DNA from: Sphingomonas sp. 28-66-16
Lineage (GTDB): Bacteria; Pseudomonadota; Alphaproteobacteria; Sphingomonadales; Sphingomonadaceae
Direction: 5' to 3'
Assembly (NCBI GenBank): GCA_002281485.1
Contig: NCGF01000017.1
Span: 1 to 64,000 of the forward strand
Length of the DNA: 64,000 nt
The notes under the pieces are model-generated. The model worked only from the letters and a program-made list of their open reading frames with translations, did no database searches and had not been told where the DNA came from. Below are positions 8,015-18,212 of the stretch, piece by piece; the first letter of the stretch is position 1, and every line of letters starts with the position of its first letter. The translations under genes and the position numbers were made by a program.

Positions 8015-9132
8015 GCGTTCTTCGCCTTCGGCCGGGCCGGGCTGGCATGATCGGCAACCATCCGGGCGCCGTCAATGACGATCGGGCTGGCGACCCCGGG
8101 CAGGCCATCGCGCACGATCGCCATGCCCCGCGCGATCACCTGAGGATCGGCGAACACCTCGTCGACCCGGTTGATCGGGCCGGCCGGCACGCCGACCCGT
8201 TCGAGCGCCTCGTAGAGATCGGCCTTGCGCCAGGTGACGATCGTCGCGGTGAGCGCGGCGATCAGGGCTGCCCGGTGCTCGACGCGCTTGGGATTGGTGG
8301 CAAAGCGCGCATCGTCGGCGAGCGGCAGCCGGAGCACCTCGCACAATTTCCGGAACTGCCCGTCATTGCCGACCGCGATGATCAGGTCGCCATCGGCGCA
8401 GACGAACGACTGATAGGGTGCCAGATTGGCATGGCCGTTGCCCATCCGGTGCGGCACGACCCCGCTCGCCATCCAGTTGAGCGCCTGATTGGCGAGTACC
8501 GCGACCTGGGTGTCGAGCAGCGCCATGTCGATCTGCGCGCCGGTTCCGGTCGCATCGCGCCGGCGCAGCGCCGCAAGGATCGCCACCGCCGAATAGACGC
8601 CCGTGAAGATGTCGGCATAGGCGATGCCCGATTTCTGCGGCGCGCCATCGGGCTCGCCGGTCATCGACATGATGCCGCCCATCCCCTGGATGATGAAGTC
8701 GTATCCGGCGCGATGGGCATAGGGCCCGGTCTGGCCGAAGCCCGTGATCGAGCAGGTAATGAGACGCGGGTTGATCGCGGCGAGGCTGGCAGGGTCGAGG
8801 CCATATTTGACGAGCCCGCCGACCTTGTAATTTTCGATCACGACATCGGCATCGGCGATCATCGCGCGAACCTGCGCCTGCCCCTCAGCCGTCGCGATAT
8901 CGATCGCGACCGACGATTTGCCGCGATTGGTCGAGTGATAATAAGCCGCGTCGAGATTGCTGCCGTCGGGCCCGGTCATGAAAGGCGGCCCCCAATGGCG
9001 GGTGTCGTCGCCCGCGCCCGGCCGCTCGACCTTCACCACTTCTGCCCCCAGATCGGCGAGCAATTGCCCGCACCACGGCCCGGCGAGGATGCGCGCGAGT
9101 TCGACGACCTTGATGCCCGACAGGGGCTTCAT
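8011..9132 (-). CDS. CaiB/BaiF-type CoA transferase (family III)
   Basis: Moves CoA between carboxylic acids, in this family through an aspartyl-CoA anhydride. The 373-residue length fits. The N-terminal signature (GIKVVELARILAGPWCGQLLADLGAEVVKVE) and the likely catalytic aspartate (QIDMALLDTQ) are visible. Because gcdH lies two genes upstream in the same overlapping operon, a dicarboxylate such as glutarate is a reasonable substrate, as with the SUGCT-type glutarate CoA transferase; this is inference. It overlaps both neighbours by four bases. Confidence 0.92.
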   Translation of the reverse strand: MKPLSGIKVVELARILAGPWCGQLLADLGAEVVKVERPGAGDDTRHWGPPFMTGPDGSNLDAAYYHSTNRGKSSVAIDIATAEGQAQVRAMIADADVVIENYKVGGLVKYGLDPASLAAINPRLITCSITGFGQTGPYAHRAGYDFIIQGMGGIMSMTGEPDGAPQKSGIAYADIFTGVYSAVAILAALRRRDATGTGAQIDMALLDTQVAVLANQALNWMASGVVPHRMGNGHANLAPYQSFVCADGDLIIAVGNDGQFRKLCEVLRLPLADDARFATNPKRVEHRAALIAALTATIVTWRKADLYEALERVGVPAGPINRVDEVFADPQVIARGMAIVRDGLPGVASPIVIDGARMVADHASPARPKAKNA

Positions 9133-9667
9133 GCGAGCGGCTGACGGATGGCGTAGATGACGTGGGGGGAGGGTGTGCCCGCCATGTCAAAAACGGGCGT
9201 GCGGCCGGGGAGCAATGCACCGCCGATCTTCTCCATCGCCCGCCGCGACCGGATGTTGGTGTCGCCCACCATGAAGATGGCCGCATCGTACCAGTGCAGC
9301 GCGTGCGCGACCATCAGCGCCTTGATCTCGCGATTGGTCGCTCCTCCCCAAAAGCGCCGCGCGAGGAAGGTCCAGCCGATCTCCACTTCGCCAGGGTCGG
9401 CTCGCCGCGCGTCGTATCGGCTCGATCCGATCACTTCTCCCGTCGCCCTGTCGCGGATGACAAGGCAGCCGCCCGATTCCATCGCGTCCGAAAAAAACCG
9501 CCGAAACACCGGCTCCTGCCAGCGGTCATGCGCCGGGTGGACTTCCCAGATCAGCGGATCGGACGCGACCGCGAAAAGCGCGTCCCAGTCCTCCGGGCGC
9601 AGCGGCGACAGCGCCACCGTCGCGCCGAGCAATGTTGGTTGCGAATCGAAAGGCGGCGCCGCTTTCA

Positions 9668-9668
<1 letters not shown>
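9129..9668 (-). CDS. GNAT family N-acetyltransferase (RimJ/RimL type)
   Basis: A 179-residue acetyl-CoA-dependent acyltransferase of the RimJ/RimL subgroup. It has the opening TLLGATVALSPLRPEDWDALF, the acceptor-side strand GEVIGSSRYD, and the alpha-helix with NIRSRRAMEKIGG that closes the acetyl-CoA site in this group. The target is unknown. Its ATG shares one base with the gcdH stop (TGATG) and its end overlaps the CoA-transferase start, so it is translated as part of the gcdH operon, perhaps modifying an enzyme or small molecule of that pathway. Confidence 0.88.
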
Positions 9669-10852
<1,184 letters not shown>

Positions 10853-10950
10853 CGTACCTACTCCTGCGATTACCTGCCGCCCGCGTCGCGCTTGGGCGTC
10901 GATTTGTCCAGCCCTGCTTTGGGTCACCTAACGTACCGTGACCAACCCAA

Positions 10951-11027
10951 CCGTTCGTGTCGAGCGAAGTCGAGACACGCCGCGCAACGCCTGCGGCACG
11001 CCCCTCGACTTCGCTCGGGACGAACGG
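10951..11027. repeat. Imperfect inverted repeat of REP type
   Basis: CCGTTCGTGTCGAGCGAAG at the left and its near complement ending CGAACGG at the right form a long stem in the 189-base gap between divergent gcdH and the CoA-ester lyase gene. It sits where both promoters must lie. No other copy of this family was seen in the window. Confidence 0.7.
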
Positions 11028-11041
11028 GTAGGGATTGTGAG

Positions 11042-11920
11042 ATGTCGATAGCAGAATTCCGCCCCTGCCGCAGCGCGCTTTACCTGCCCGCGTCGAACGC
11101 GCGCGCCATCGAGAAGGCGCGCACGCTCCCGTGCGACGCGGTGATCCTCGATCTGGAAGACGCCGTCGCGCCAGAGATTAAGCTCGAAGCAAGGATGGCG
11201 GCCGTGACAGCCTTTGCCGAGGGCGGGTTCGGGCATCGGCTGAAGGTGTTGCGCGTCAATGCGCTCGATACCGAATGGGGCGCGGACGATCTCGCCGCAG
11301 CGGCCACGCTCGATATCGACGCGGTGCTCGCCCCCAAGGTCAACGGGCCGGAAGATGTCGCCCGCTATGACGCAGCACTCGCCGCCGCGCAGCCGGGGCT
11401 GACGCTGTGGGTGATGATCGAGACCTGCCTTGCGGTCGGCCGGTTGCAGGCAATCGCCGATACCGCACTCACCACGCGGTTGGCGGGCATCGTCATGGGC
11501 ACCAACGACCTCGCGCTCGAAATGCGCAGCCGGGTGATGGCGGATCGCGCCAACATGCTGCCGATCCTGACGTTGGCGCTGGCGGCGGCGCGCTCGCGCG
11601 GGCTGATCGCGCTTGACGGGGTGTGCAATAATTTCAGCGATCTCGACCGGTTCCGCGTTGAGGCGGACCAAGGTCTGGCCCTCGGCTTCGACGGCAAGAC
11701 CCTGATCCACCCGGCACAAATCGGCCCCTGCAACGCGGTGTTCTCGCCAACCGAAGAGGAGATCGCCCGTGCCCGCAGCATAAGTGCCGCATTTGCGATG
11801 CCAGAGCACGCAGCCAAGGGCGCGATTCGCCTCGACGGGCGCATGGTCGAGCGGCTGCATCTGGTGGAGGCGGAACGCGTGCTGGCGATGGCGGGGGTGA
11901 TCGACGGTCAAACACCATAA
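11042..11920 (+). CDS. CoA ester lyase, citrate lyase beta subunit-like (HpcH/HpaI superfamily)
   Basis: A TIM-barrel lyase of 292 residues that cleaves or forms beta-hydroxyacyl-CoA such as malyl-CoA or citramalyl-CoA. The family's RSALYLPASNARAIEKA opening, the metal/acid motif VILDLEDAVAPEIK, the LWVMIET strand and GFDGKTLIHPAQIGPCN near the end are all present. ATG 11042 starts the homology; the open frame extends far upstream through the repeat but has no family match there. Divergent from gcdH; a shared CoA-thioester pathway is likely, but the exact substrate is not visible. Confidence 0.9.
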   Translation: MSIAEFRPCRSALYLPASNARAIEKARTLPCDAVILDLEDAVAPEIKLEARMAAVTAFAEGGFGHRLKVLRVNALDTEWGADDLAAAATLDIDAVLAPKVNGPEDVARYDAALAAAQPGLTLWVMIETCLAVGRLQAIADTALTTRLAGIVMGTNDLALEMRSRVMADRANMLPILTLALAAARSRGLIALDGVCNNFSDLDRFRVEADQGLALGFDGKTLIHPAQIGPCNAVFSPTEEEIARARSISAAFAMPEHAAKGAIRLDGRMVERLHLVEAERVLAMAGVIDGQTP

Positions 11921-12011
11921 CCGTCACCCCGGACTTGTTCCGGGGTCCACTCATCCACCCGTGCTTAGCGATCGAGGCAAGGTGGACCCCGGAACAAGTC
12001 CGGGGTGACGG
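11921..12011. repeat. REP-like palindromic element, family D copy 1
   Basis: Perfect 30-base inverted arms (11921-11950 and 11982-12011), each itself near-palindromic around CCCCGGACTTGTTCCGGGG. It starts at the base after the lyase stop codon and probably acts as a two-way transcription end between convergent genes. Related copies lie at 18213, 29643 and inside glyS at 37315. Confidence 0.9.
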
Positions 12012-12070
12012 ATGTTAAGAATGACAGCTTGCGTCGATCGGTTGAACCCACCTCCAATTGCAGACGTTTC

Positions 12071-12283
12071 TCTCTTCCCTCTTCCATCTCCCGTCGGGAG
12101 AGGGTTGCGCAGACTTGGGTCGCGCTCTTTCAGCGCGGCCCTAGTCGTAGCTGGGTGAGGGGATCGCCATCTCGATAGGGCGGAACCCCTCATCCAACCT
12201 GCGCTAGACAGCAAGCTGTCAAGCTCCGGTATCCTTCTCCCAATGGGAGAAGGGAAGTATGGCAGCTTGCGCCCGATTGCGGA
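12071..12283. repeat. Dispersed intergenic repeat, family B copy 1
   Basis: About 200 bases matching the element at 22210-22468: shared blocks include the GTCGGGAG stem, GCGCAGACTTGGGTCGCG, GTAGCTGGGTGA, ACCCCTCATCCAACCT, GACAGCAAGCTGTCA and TATCCTTCTCCC. It contains several short stems and no plausible gene. It fills the gap before the small membrane-protein gene. Confidence 0.85.
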
Positions 12284-12285
12284 CA

Positions 12286-12684
12286 TTAACGCCGTGCGTC
12301 CTTCCAGATCGTGCGGGCGATGAACAGCACACAGAACGCTGCGGCTATCGCACCCAATGCCTGCATTGATGAAGTGAAGATGGTCTTTGCCGACAGGGGC
12401 GCATCAAGACCGAGCCAATTGAGCAACTCGTACATGAGCGCGCCAAATCCGGCCACGACTGTTAACGCAAGCGCGTAAGCCGAAGTGCCACCCCGACCTC
12501 CCCGCATGAGTAGGAGGGCAAGACATTTGGCTACAATCATGCAGCCGATGAACCACCCGAACAGCTCGGCAAAGCCTCGCCAACCTTGGGGGCCGATACC
12601 ATCGGTTAGTCCAGCAAAGCCGATGAATGCAGCTGGCAACACGGCCAAGCATCCGATGCCCTGATTTGCACCCGCACTTTGCAT
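12286..12684 (-). CDS. Small integral membrane protein of unknown function
   Basis: A 132-residue hydrophobic protein with three to four predicted membrane segments (about 10-30, 43-62, 70-90 and 103-125) and a basic C-terminal tail (RTIWKDARR). GGGAGAA seven bases before the ATG supports the start. It has no recognisable family signature. It stands alone between repeat families D/B and the divergent P450 gene. Its base composition is lower in GC than its neighbours (for example GCCAATTGAGCAACTCGTAC read at 12412), so recent acquisition is possible. Confidence 0.6.
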   Translation of the reverse strand: MQSAGANQGIGCLAVLPAAFIGFAGLTDGIGPQGWRGFAELFGWFIGCMIVAKCLALLLMRGGRGGTSAYALALTVVAGFGALMYELLNWLGLDAPLSAKTIFTSSMQALGAIAAAFCVLFIARTIWKDARR

Positions 12685-12866
12685 TACATTCTCCCGAACG
12701 AAACTGATATTGTCCTATCATGCCGCTGTGCAGAGGGAATGCAGCTGAGGTCTGATTTCCATCGAACGCAGACTATATCACCAAGCCCCTCCACCCCCAA
12801 ACCATCGCACGCATTGCACTTCCGCGGCCCATGTGGTGAGGTGCTGACAAGCGGGAGAGAAAAAAT

Positions 12867-15800
12867 ATGGCGACCGTCATCGACAAACCGTCGACCTTTC
12901 CGTCGCCCCCTGCGCTGCCCGTCGTTGGCCACCTCCACCACATCATCCGGCAGGGCCTGATCGGTTATTTGCTGCACGCTGGCCGCGATTTTCCGCAAGG
13001 CATTTTCAAGCTGAAATTCGGCAGCCGGGTCGGGCTGTTCGTCACCAGTCCCGATCTCGTCGCCGAGCTGTGCGACGAAACCCGCTTCCGCAAGATGCCC
13101 GGCCCCGGCCTTCGCGTCGTGCGGCGCTTTGCGGGCGACGGCCTGTTCACCGCGTTCAGCGAGGAGGAGAATTGGGGCAAGGCGCACCGCATCCTGCTCC
13201 CCGCGTTCAGCCAGCGCGCGATGAAGGGCTATTTCGATATGATGCTGGAGGTGGCGGACCAGCTCGTCGCCAAATGGTCGCGGCTATCGGGCAACGATGT
13301 GCTGGTAGCGGACGACATGACCCGCTTCACGCTCGATTCGATCGCGGTCGCGGGCTTTGGCCACCGCTTCAACAGTTTCGAGATGGAAGAGCTCGATCCG
13401 TTTCTCGAGGCGCTTGGCCGCGCGCTCGGCGAATCGCTCAACATGATCACCCGGCTGCCGATGCAGCAGCGCTTTGCCAAAAAAGCCGAACGTCAGTTCG
13501 AGGCGGACATCGCGCAGATGAACGCGCTGGTCGACGGCATCATCGCGCAGCGCCGCGCAGCGCCCAACGACGGCAAGGACCTCCTCAACCTGATGATCTC
13601 GGCGACCGACCCGGAAACGGGCGAGATGCTGGACGATATCAACATCCGCTATCAGGTGCTGACCTTCCTGATCGCCGGGCATGAGACGACGTCAGGCATG
13701 CTGACCTTCGCGCTCTATCATTTGCTGCGCAATCCGCATGTCCTGGCGCAAGCCTATGCCGAGGTCGATCGCGTGCTGCCGGGCGATACAAGGCCCGACT
13801 ACGCCCAGAACGCGCAGCTCGTGGTGATCGAGCGCATCCTGAAGGAAGCGCTTCGCCTCTGGCCGACCGCGCCCGCCTTTACGCTCGCCCCGTTCGAAGA
13901 CACGACGATCGGCGACGGCAAGTGGACCCTGCGCAAGGACCGCCCCGTCAACGTCTTCTCGCCCGGCCTGCACCGCTTTCCGGGCGCCTGGGCCAACCCC
14001 GACGAGTTCGACATCGATCGCTGGCTGCCCGAAAATGAGGCCAAGCACCACCCCCATGCCTACAAACCCTTCGGCAATGGCGAGCGCGCCTGTATCGGGC
14101 GGCAGTTCGCGATGGTCGAGGCCAAGCTGGCGCTCGCGATGATCCTGCAGAAATTCGCGATCGGCGATCCGCACATGTACCAGCTGCGGATCAAGGAGAC
14201 GCTCTCGATCAAGCCCGATCAGTTCATCATGCGCGTGCGCCTTCGTGCACCCCATGAGCGGTTGAGCGTCGCGTCGCCCGCGCAGGTCCCCACCGAAACC
14301 GCACCCGCGGCTGCCGTTTCGGGCAATGGCCAGCGCTTCACGGTGCTCTATGGCACGTCGCTCGGCACCGCGCGCGACATTGCCGAGGAGATCGCCGAAC
14401 GCGCCAGCGTCGATGGCTTCGAAACCGCCGTGCGATCGATGGACGAGGCGTTCGTTGCCGGGCATCTGCCCGAGGACAAGGTGATCGTCATCGTCACCGC
14501 CACCTACAACGGGCGCGCGCCCGACAGCGCGGTCGAGATCGAGCGGCTGATCGATTCAGGCCAGGTCGACACACTCGACTGGACGGGTGCGAAATATGCG
14601 GTGCTGGGCATCGGCAACAGCCAATGGCCCAATTACCAGCATTTCCCCAAGCGCGTGGACGAGACGATTGCGGCGCTCGGTGCGACCCGCCTGATCCCGC
14701 GCGGCGAGGCCGATGGCCAGGGCGATTTCGACGGCGCGGTGGCGAGCTTCGTGCGCGATCTGTGGAAGGCGCTCGGTAGCGAAGTCGCTCCATCCGAGCA
14801 ACGCTCCACCCTGTCGCTGCAGCCGGTCGATGCCGCCGTTACCCGCGCGCAGGTGCTGCCCGAACATGCCCAGCGGCTGGAGATCATCGCCAATGACGAG
14901 ATGGTCGCGCCCGCAGACGGGCTGTGGGATTTCAGCATCGAGCCGCCGCGCCCCTCGACGCGCTTCATCCGGGTGAAACTACCCGAGGGGCAGCGTTACC
15001 ATACCGGGGACCATGTCGCGGTCTATGCGCGCAACCGGCCCGAGCTGGTCGAGCGCGCGGTCGCGCGGCTGGGGCTGGACGGCGCGGCGCAGGTGCGGAT
15101 CGACGCGCAAGGATCGCGCTTCCGGCATCTGCCGCTGGGCCAGACGGTGACGGTGCACCATCTGCTGAGCGATTTCATCGAACTGTCCGATACACTGCCC
15201 AAGCGCGCGCTGGCGGTGATCGCGGAACAGACGCGCTGCCCAAATACGAAGCAGGCGCTTGCGCGGCTGGAAGACGCGTTCGATGCCGAAGTGGCGGCGA
15301 AGCGGCTGAGCATTATCGATCTGCTCGAGATGCATCCGGCGGCCGACCTCTCGCTGGACAGCCTCGTCGAGTTGTCCTCCGCCATCGCCCCGCGCTTCTA
15401 TTCGATCGCGTCGTCGCCGCTGGTCGATCCCCACATCGCCGACCTGATCGTCGGCACGATGGAGGCCCCCGCCTGGTCGGGGCTCGGCGAACATCGTGGC
15501 TTCGCGTCGAGCTATATGCAGCGGGTGATGCCGGGTGACGCGGTGTTCGGCTATGTCCGCCGCCCCAACCCGCCCTTCGCGCCGCCCGAGGATCCGAGCG
15601 TTCCGATGATCCTGATCGGCCCGGGGACGGGCTTTGCGCCCTTGCGCGGCTTCATCGCCGAGCGTGCGGCGCAGAAGGCGCAAGGGGCGGAGATTGCGCG
15701 GTCGCTGCTGTTCTTCGGCTGTCGGCATCCGGACCATGACTGGTATTGCCGCGGCGAGATGGAAGGCTGGGCGGCGGACAGGGTGATCGAGCCCTATGTC

Positions 15801-16067
15801 GCCTTCTCCGCCGTCAAGGATTTCAAATGGCGCTTCGTCCAGGACGCGATGTGGGACGCCCGCGACGCGATCTGGTCCGCAACCGAAGCCGGCGCGCAAA
15901 TCTATCTGTGCGGCGACGGCAAGTTCATGGCCCCGGCGGTCCGCGACGCGTTGATCCGCATCGCCGCCGATAAACAGGGCGGGGATCACGCCAGCGGGTC
16001 TGCCTGGCTTGAGGCAATGATCGAGGCTGGACGCTTCCACCAGGATGTGTTCGGGTTCGGGAAGTAA
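12867..16067 (+). CDS. Self-sufficient cytochrome P450/NADPH-P450 reductase fusion (CYP102/BM3 type)
   Basis: Soluble 1066-residue fatty-acid hydroxylase fused to its own reductase. P450 domain about 1-460: I-helix oxygen-binding AGHETTSG around 270-277, and heme motif PFGNGERACIGRQF with Cys409 as ligand. Flavodoxin-like FMN domain from about 490 (VLYGTSLGTARDIAEE). FAD/NADPH domain from about 700, with PRFYSIASSP and the NADPH-binding LIGPGTGFAPLRGF. The order and length match Bacillus CYP102A1. Family substrates are medium- to long-chain fatty acids. GGGAGAG lies seven bases before ATG 12867. Unlike Bacillus CYP102 genes, no TetR-type repressor gene is adjacent. Confidence 0.96.
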   Translation: MATVIDKPSTFPSPPALPVVGHLHHIIRQGLIGYLLHAGRDFPQGIFKLKFGSRVGLFVTSPDLVAELCDETRFRKMPGPGLRVVRRFAGDGLFTAFSEEENWGKAHRILLPAFSQRAMKGYFDMMLEVADQLVAKWSRLSGNDVLVADDMTRFTLDSIAVAGFGHRFNSFEMEELDPFLEALGRALGESLNMITRLPMQQRFAKKAERQFEADIAQMNALVDGIIAQRRAAPNDGKDLLNLMISATDPETGEMLDDINIRYQVLTFLIAGHETTSGMLTFALYHLLRNPHVLAQAYAEVDRVLPGDTRPDYAQNAQLVVIERILKEALRLWPTAPAFTLAPFEDTTIGDGKWTLRKDRPVNVFSPGLHRFPGAWANPDEFDIDRWLPENEAKHHPHAYKPFGNGERACIGRQFAMVEAKLALAMILQKFAIGDPHMYQLRIKETLSIKPDQFIMRVRLRAPHERLSVASPAQVPTETAPAAAVSGNGQRFTVLYGTSLGTARDIAEEIAERASVDGFETAVRSMDEAFVAGHLPEDKVIVIVTATYNGRAPDSAVEIERLIDSGQVDTLDWTGAKYAVLGIGNSQWPNYQHFPKRVDETIAALGATRLIPRGEADGQGDFDGAVASFVRDLWKALGSEVAPSEQRSTLSLQPVDAAVTRAQVLPEHAQRLEIIANDEMVAPADGLWDFSIEPPRPSTRFIRVKLPEGQRYHTGDHVAVYARNRPELVERAVARLGLDGAAQVRIDAQGSRFRHLPLGQTVTVHHLLSDFIELSDTLPKRALAVIAEQTRCPNTKQALARLEDAFDAEVAAKRLSIIDLLEMHPAADLSLDSLVELSSAIAPRFYSIASSPLVDPHIADLIVGTMEAPAWSGLGEHRGFASSYMQRVMPGDAVFGYVRRPNPPFAPPEDPSVPMILIGPGTGFAPLRGFIAERAAQKAQGAEIARSLLFFGCRHPDHDWYCRGEMEGWAADRVIEPYVAFSAVKDFKWRFVQDAMWDARDAIWSATEAGAQIYLCGDGKFMAPAVRDALIRIAADKQGGDHASGSAWLEAMIEAGRFHQDVFGFGK

Positions 16068-16072
16068 CTAAA

Positions 16073-16222
16073 ATCCTCCCACAGCTTGCTGGGGAAGGGG
16101 GACCATTTGCCCCTTTCGGCAAATGGTGGAGGGGCAGGCACAGAGTGCAACACTCGCTAGCTGCCCCTCCACCCCCGACCTGCGGTCGGCGGTCCCCCTC
16201 CCCGAGCATGCTCGGGGAGGAA
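16073..16222. repeat. Palindromic intergenic repeat, family C
   Basis: About 150 bases. Its ends are inverted copies of ATCCTCCC/GGGGGACC-type blocks. Inside are a 9-base hairpin (16103-16111 with 16118-16126) and a perfect 24-base palindrome at 16197-16220. It fills the gap between the P450 and the acyltransferase and could attenuate or end P450 transcription. No second copy was found in the window. Confidence 0.8.
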
Positions 16223-16237
16223 TAAGGGGAGAGGGCA

Positions 16238-17818
16238 ATGCTACAACTGTCAGGCCAGGATGCGTCGTTCGTGTATCTGGAAACGCCGCATACGCCGATG
16301 CATATCGGCTCGGTCGGAATCTATGATCCCTCGACCGCGCCGGGCGGGTTCGTCCGCTTCAAGGATATCCTGAAGTTCATCGAGAGCCGCCTCGGCGGCG
16401 CGCGCAGCTTTCGCCAGCGGCTCGTACGGGTGCCCTTCGATCTCGATCATCCATACTGGATCGAGGACCCCGAATTCGACATCGAATTCCATGTCCGCCA
16501 CATCGCCTTGCCCAAGCCCGGCGACTGGCGTCAGCTCTGCATCCAGGTCGCGCGGCTGCATTCGCGGCCGATGGACCTGAACAAGCCGCTATGGGAATTC
16601 ACCATCGTCGAGGGCCTCGACAATGTGGAAGGCTTGCCGCCCGGCTGTTTCGCGCTCGTCTCGAAAGTGCACCATGCCGCGATCGACGGGATGTCGGGGG
16701 TGGAGATGTCCGCCGCTGTCCATGATCTCGACGCCGCCATGCGCCCGCGCGAGATGAAGGACGACTGGTCGCCCGAAAGCATGCCCAATGTCGCCGAGCT
16801 GCTGATGCGCAGCTATTTCAATTCGCTGCGCCAGCCGATGCGCGTCGCCGAAACGATCGGCCGCTCGCTCCCCGGCATGGCCAAGCTGACGATGAGCGTC
16901 GGCAAGGGCGAGATCAGCATCGCCAACACCAAGCTGGCGCCCAAGACGCGCTTCAACGGCAAGGTCGCCGCGCACCGCGTGTTCGACGCCGCGCCTTTCC
17001 CGCTCAAGGATATCCGGACGATCAAGGATGCGGTGCCGGGCGCGACCGTCAACGACGTGATCCTGGCGATCGTCGGCGGTGGCTTGCGCGCCTATCTCGA
17101 CGCGAAGGGCGAGCTGCCCGCCGACTCGCTGACCGCGATGGCGCCGATTTCGGTGCGCGCGGAAGGCGAGAAGGCCGCGCTCGGCAATCTCGTCTCGGCG
17201 ATGGTGGTGGGCTTGGGCACGCATATCGCCGACCCGCTCGACCGCCTCGCTTATGTCCATGCCGAAGCCGCCAATTCCAAGGCGATGACCGGCGCGGTCG
17301 GCGCGCGGACGCTGACCGACTACAGCCAGCTCATCCCCTCGGGCCTCGCCGGGCTCGCGGCGCGGCTCTATACGCGGGTGGGCGCGGCCAATGCGCATGC
17401 GCCCGTCTTCAACTGTGTCGTCACCAACGTGCCCGGCAGCCGCGTGCCGCTCTATTTCTGCGGCGCGAAGATGGTCGCGATGTACGGGCTTGGCCCGGTG
17501 TTCGATTCGATGGGGCTGATCAACACGATCTACAGCTATACCGATACGATCGCCGTCTCGTTCACCTGCGATCGCGTGATGATGCCCGATCCCGATGCCT
17601 ATGCGGCATCGCTGCGGCAGGCGTTCGAGGCGCTCAAGGCGGCGGCCAATCGCGCGCCGACCGCGGCGCCCGTTGCGGCCGCCCCCACGGCTGCGGTAAG
17701 GAAAGCCCCAGCCGCCAAGGCAAAGGCTGCGCCCAAGGTAAAGGCGGCGCCCGTTGCCAAACCCAAAACCCCCGCTGCCGCGCGCAAGCCGGCAGTCAAA
17801 GCGAAGGAGCCCGCGTGA
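16238..17818 (+). CDS. Wax ester synthase/diacylglycerol acyltransferase (WS/DGAT) with a Lys/Ala/Pro-rich tail
   Basis: Transfers acyl groups from acyl-CoA to alcohols or diacylglycerol to make storage lipid. The catalytic HHxxxDG motif is KVHHAAIDGMSG (histidines about 145-146). The N-terminal LSGQDASFVYLETPHTPMHIG and C-terminal VTNVPGSRVPLYFCGAKM are typical. After about residue 475 the protein continues in a low-complexity tail of KAPAAKAKAAPKVKAAP-type repeats, which resembles the histone H1-like domain of the phasin PhaF more than any WS/DGAT end. The stop shares one base with the phasin ATG, so the two are co-translated. This context points to attachment to storage granules or DNA. 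Confidence 0.92.
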   Translation: MLQLSGQDASFVYLETPHTPMHIGSVGIYDPSTAPGGFVRFKDILKFIESRLGGARSFRQRLVRVPFDLDHPYWIEDPEFDIEFHVRHIALPKPGDWRQLCIQVARLHSRPMDLNKPLWEFTIVEGLDNVEGLPPGCFALVSKVHHAAIDGMSGVEMSAAVHDLDAAMRPREMKDDWSPESMPNVAELLMRSYFNSLRQPMRVAETIGRSLPGMAKLTMSVGKGEISIANTKLAPKTRFNGKVAAHRVFDAAPFPLKDIRTIKDAVPGATVNDVILAIVGGGLRAYLDAKGELPADSLTAMAPISVRAEGEKAALGNLVSAMVVGLGTHIADPLDRLAYVHAEAANSKAMTGAVGARTLTDYSQLIPSGLAGLAARLYTRVGAANAHAPVFNCVVTNVPGSRVPLYFCGAKMVAMYGLGPVFDSMGLINTIYSYTDTIAVSFTCDRVMMPDPDAYAASLRQAFEALKAAANRAPTAAPVAAAPTAAVRKAPAAKAKAAPKVKAAPVAKPKTPAAARKPAVKAKEPA

Positions 17819-18180
17819 TGGCCGATACCAAGAAGCCCGCAGAAAAGGGTGCTGAGAAGATCAGGGAAACGATCAACGAAAAGATCGTCGACCCTGCGAA
17901 AAAGGCCGGCGAGGCCCTCAAATCCTCGGGCAGCAAGCTCGCCGAGGGCGGCTCGACCGTCGGCATGAAATTGCTCGACCAGGCCGAGGAAAACACCCGG
18001 CAAGCCTTCGCCGCGATGCGCGCTGCGGCCAAGGCCAAGGACGTGACCGAAGTGATGAAGGTCCAGGGCGATTATCTGCGCGAACAGGGCAGCCGCAGCA
18101 TGAATCAGGCCCGCGAGATCGGCGACCTCATCGTCCAGTTCGGTAAAGAGGCGGTGGCGCCGCTTTCCGGGAAGAAATAG
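17818..18180 (+). CDS. Phasin family protein
   Basis: A 120-residue lysine/alanine-rich, almost entirely helical granule-surface protein. A charged N-terminus (ADTKKPAEKGAEKIRE) leads into amphipathic helices, including TRQAFAAMRAAAKAKDVTEVMKVQ and YLREQGSRSMNQAREIGDLI, the pattern of the phasin_2 group. It should coat polyhydroxyalkanoate or neutral-lipid bodies. The ATG at 17818 overlaps the upstream TGA; an in-frame GTG lies three bases earlier. Pairing with an acyltransferase rather than a PHA synthase is uncommon, though a PHA synthase operon lies 1.7 kb downstream on the other strand. Confidence 0.88.
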   Translation: MADTKKPAEKGAEKIRETINEKIVDPAKKAGEALKSSGSKLAEGGSTVGMKLLDQAEENTRQAFAAMRAAAKAKDVTEVMKVQGDYLREQGSRSMNQAREIGDLIVQFGKEAVAPLSGKK

Positions 18181-18212
18181 ACCCGGAGCGTTCAACCCCC
18201 CGTTCGCCCCCC

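Noticed and set aside
12013..12285. Small genes within repeat B
   Set aside because: Short frames there differ between the two copies of the repeat and lack ribosome binding sites.
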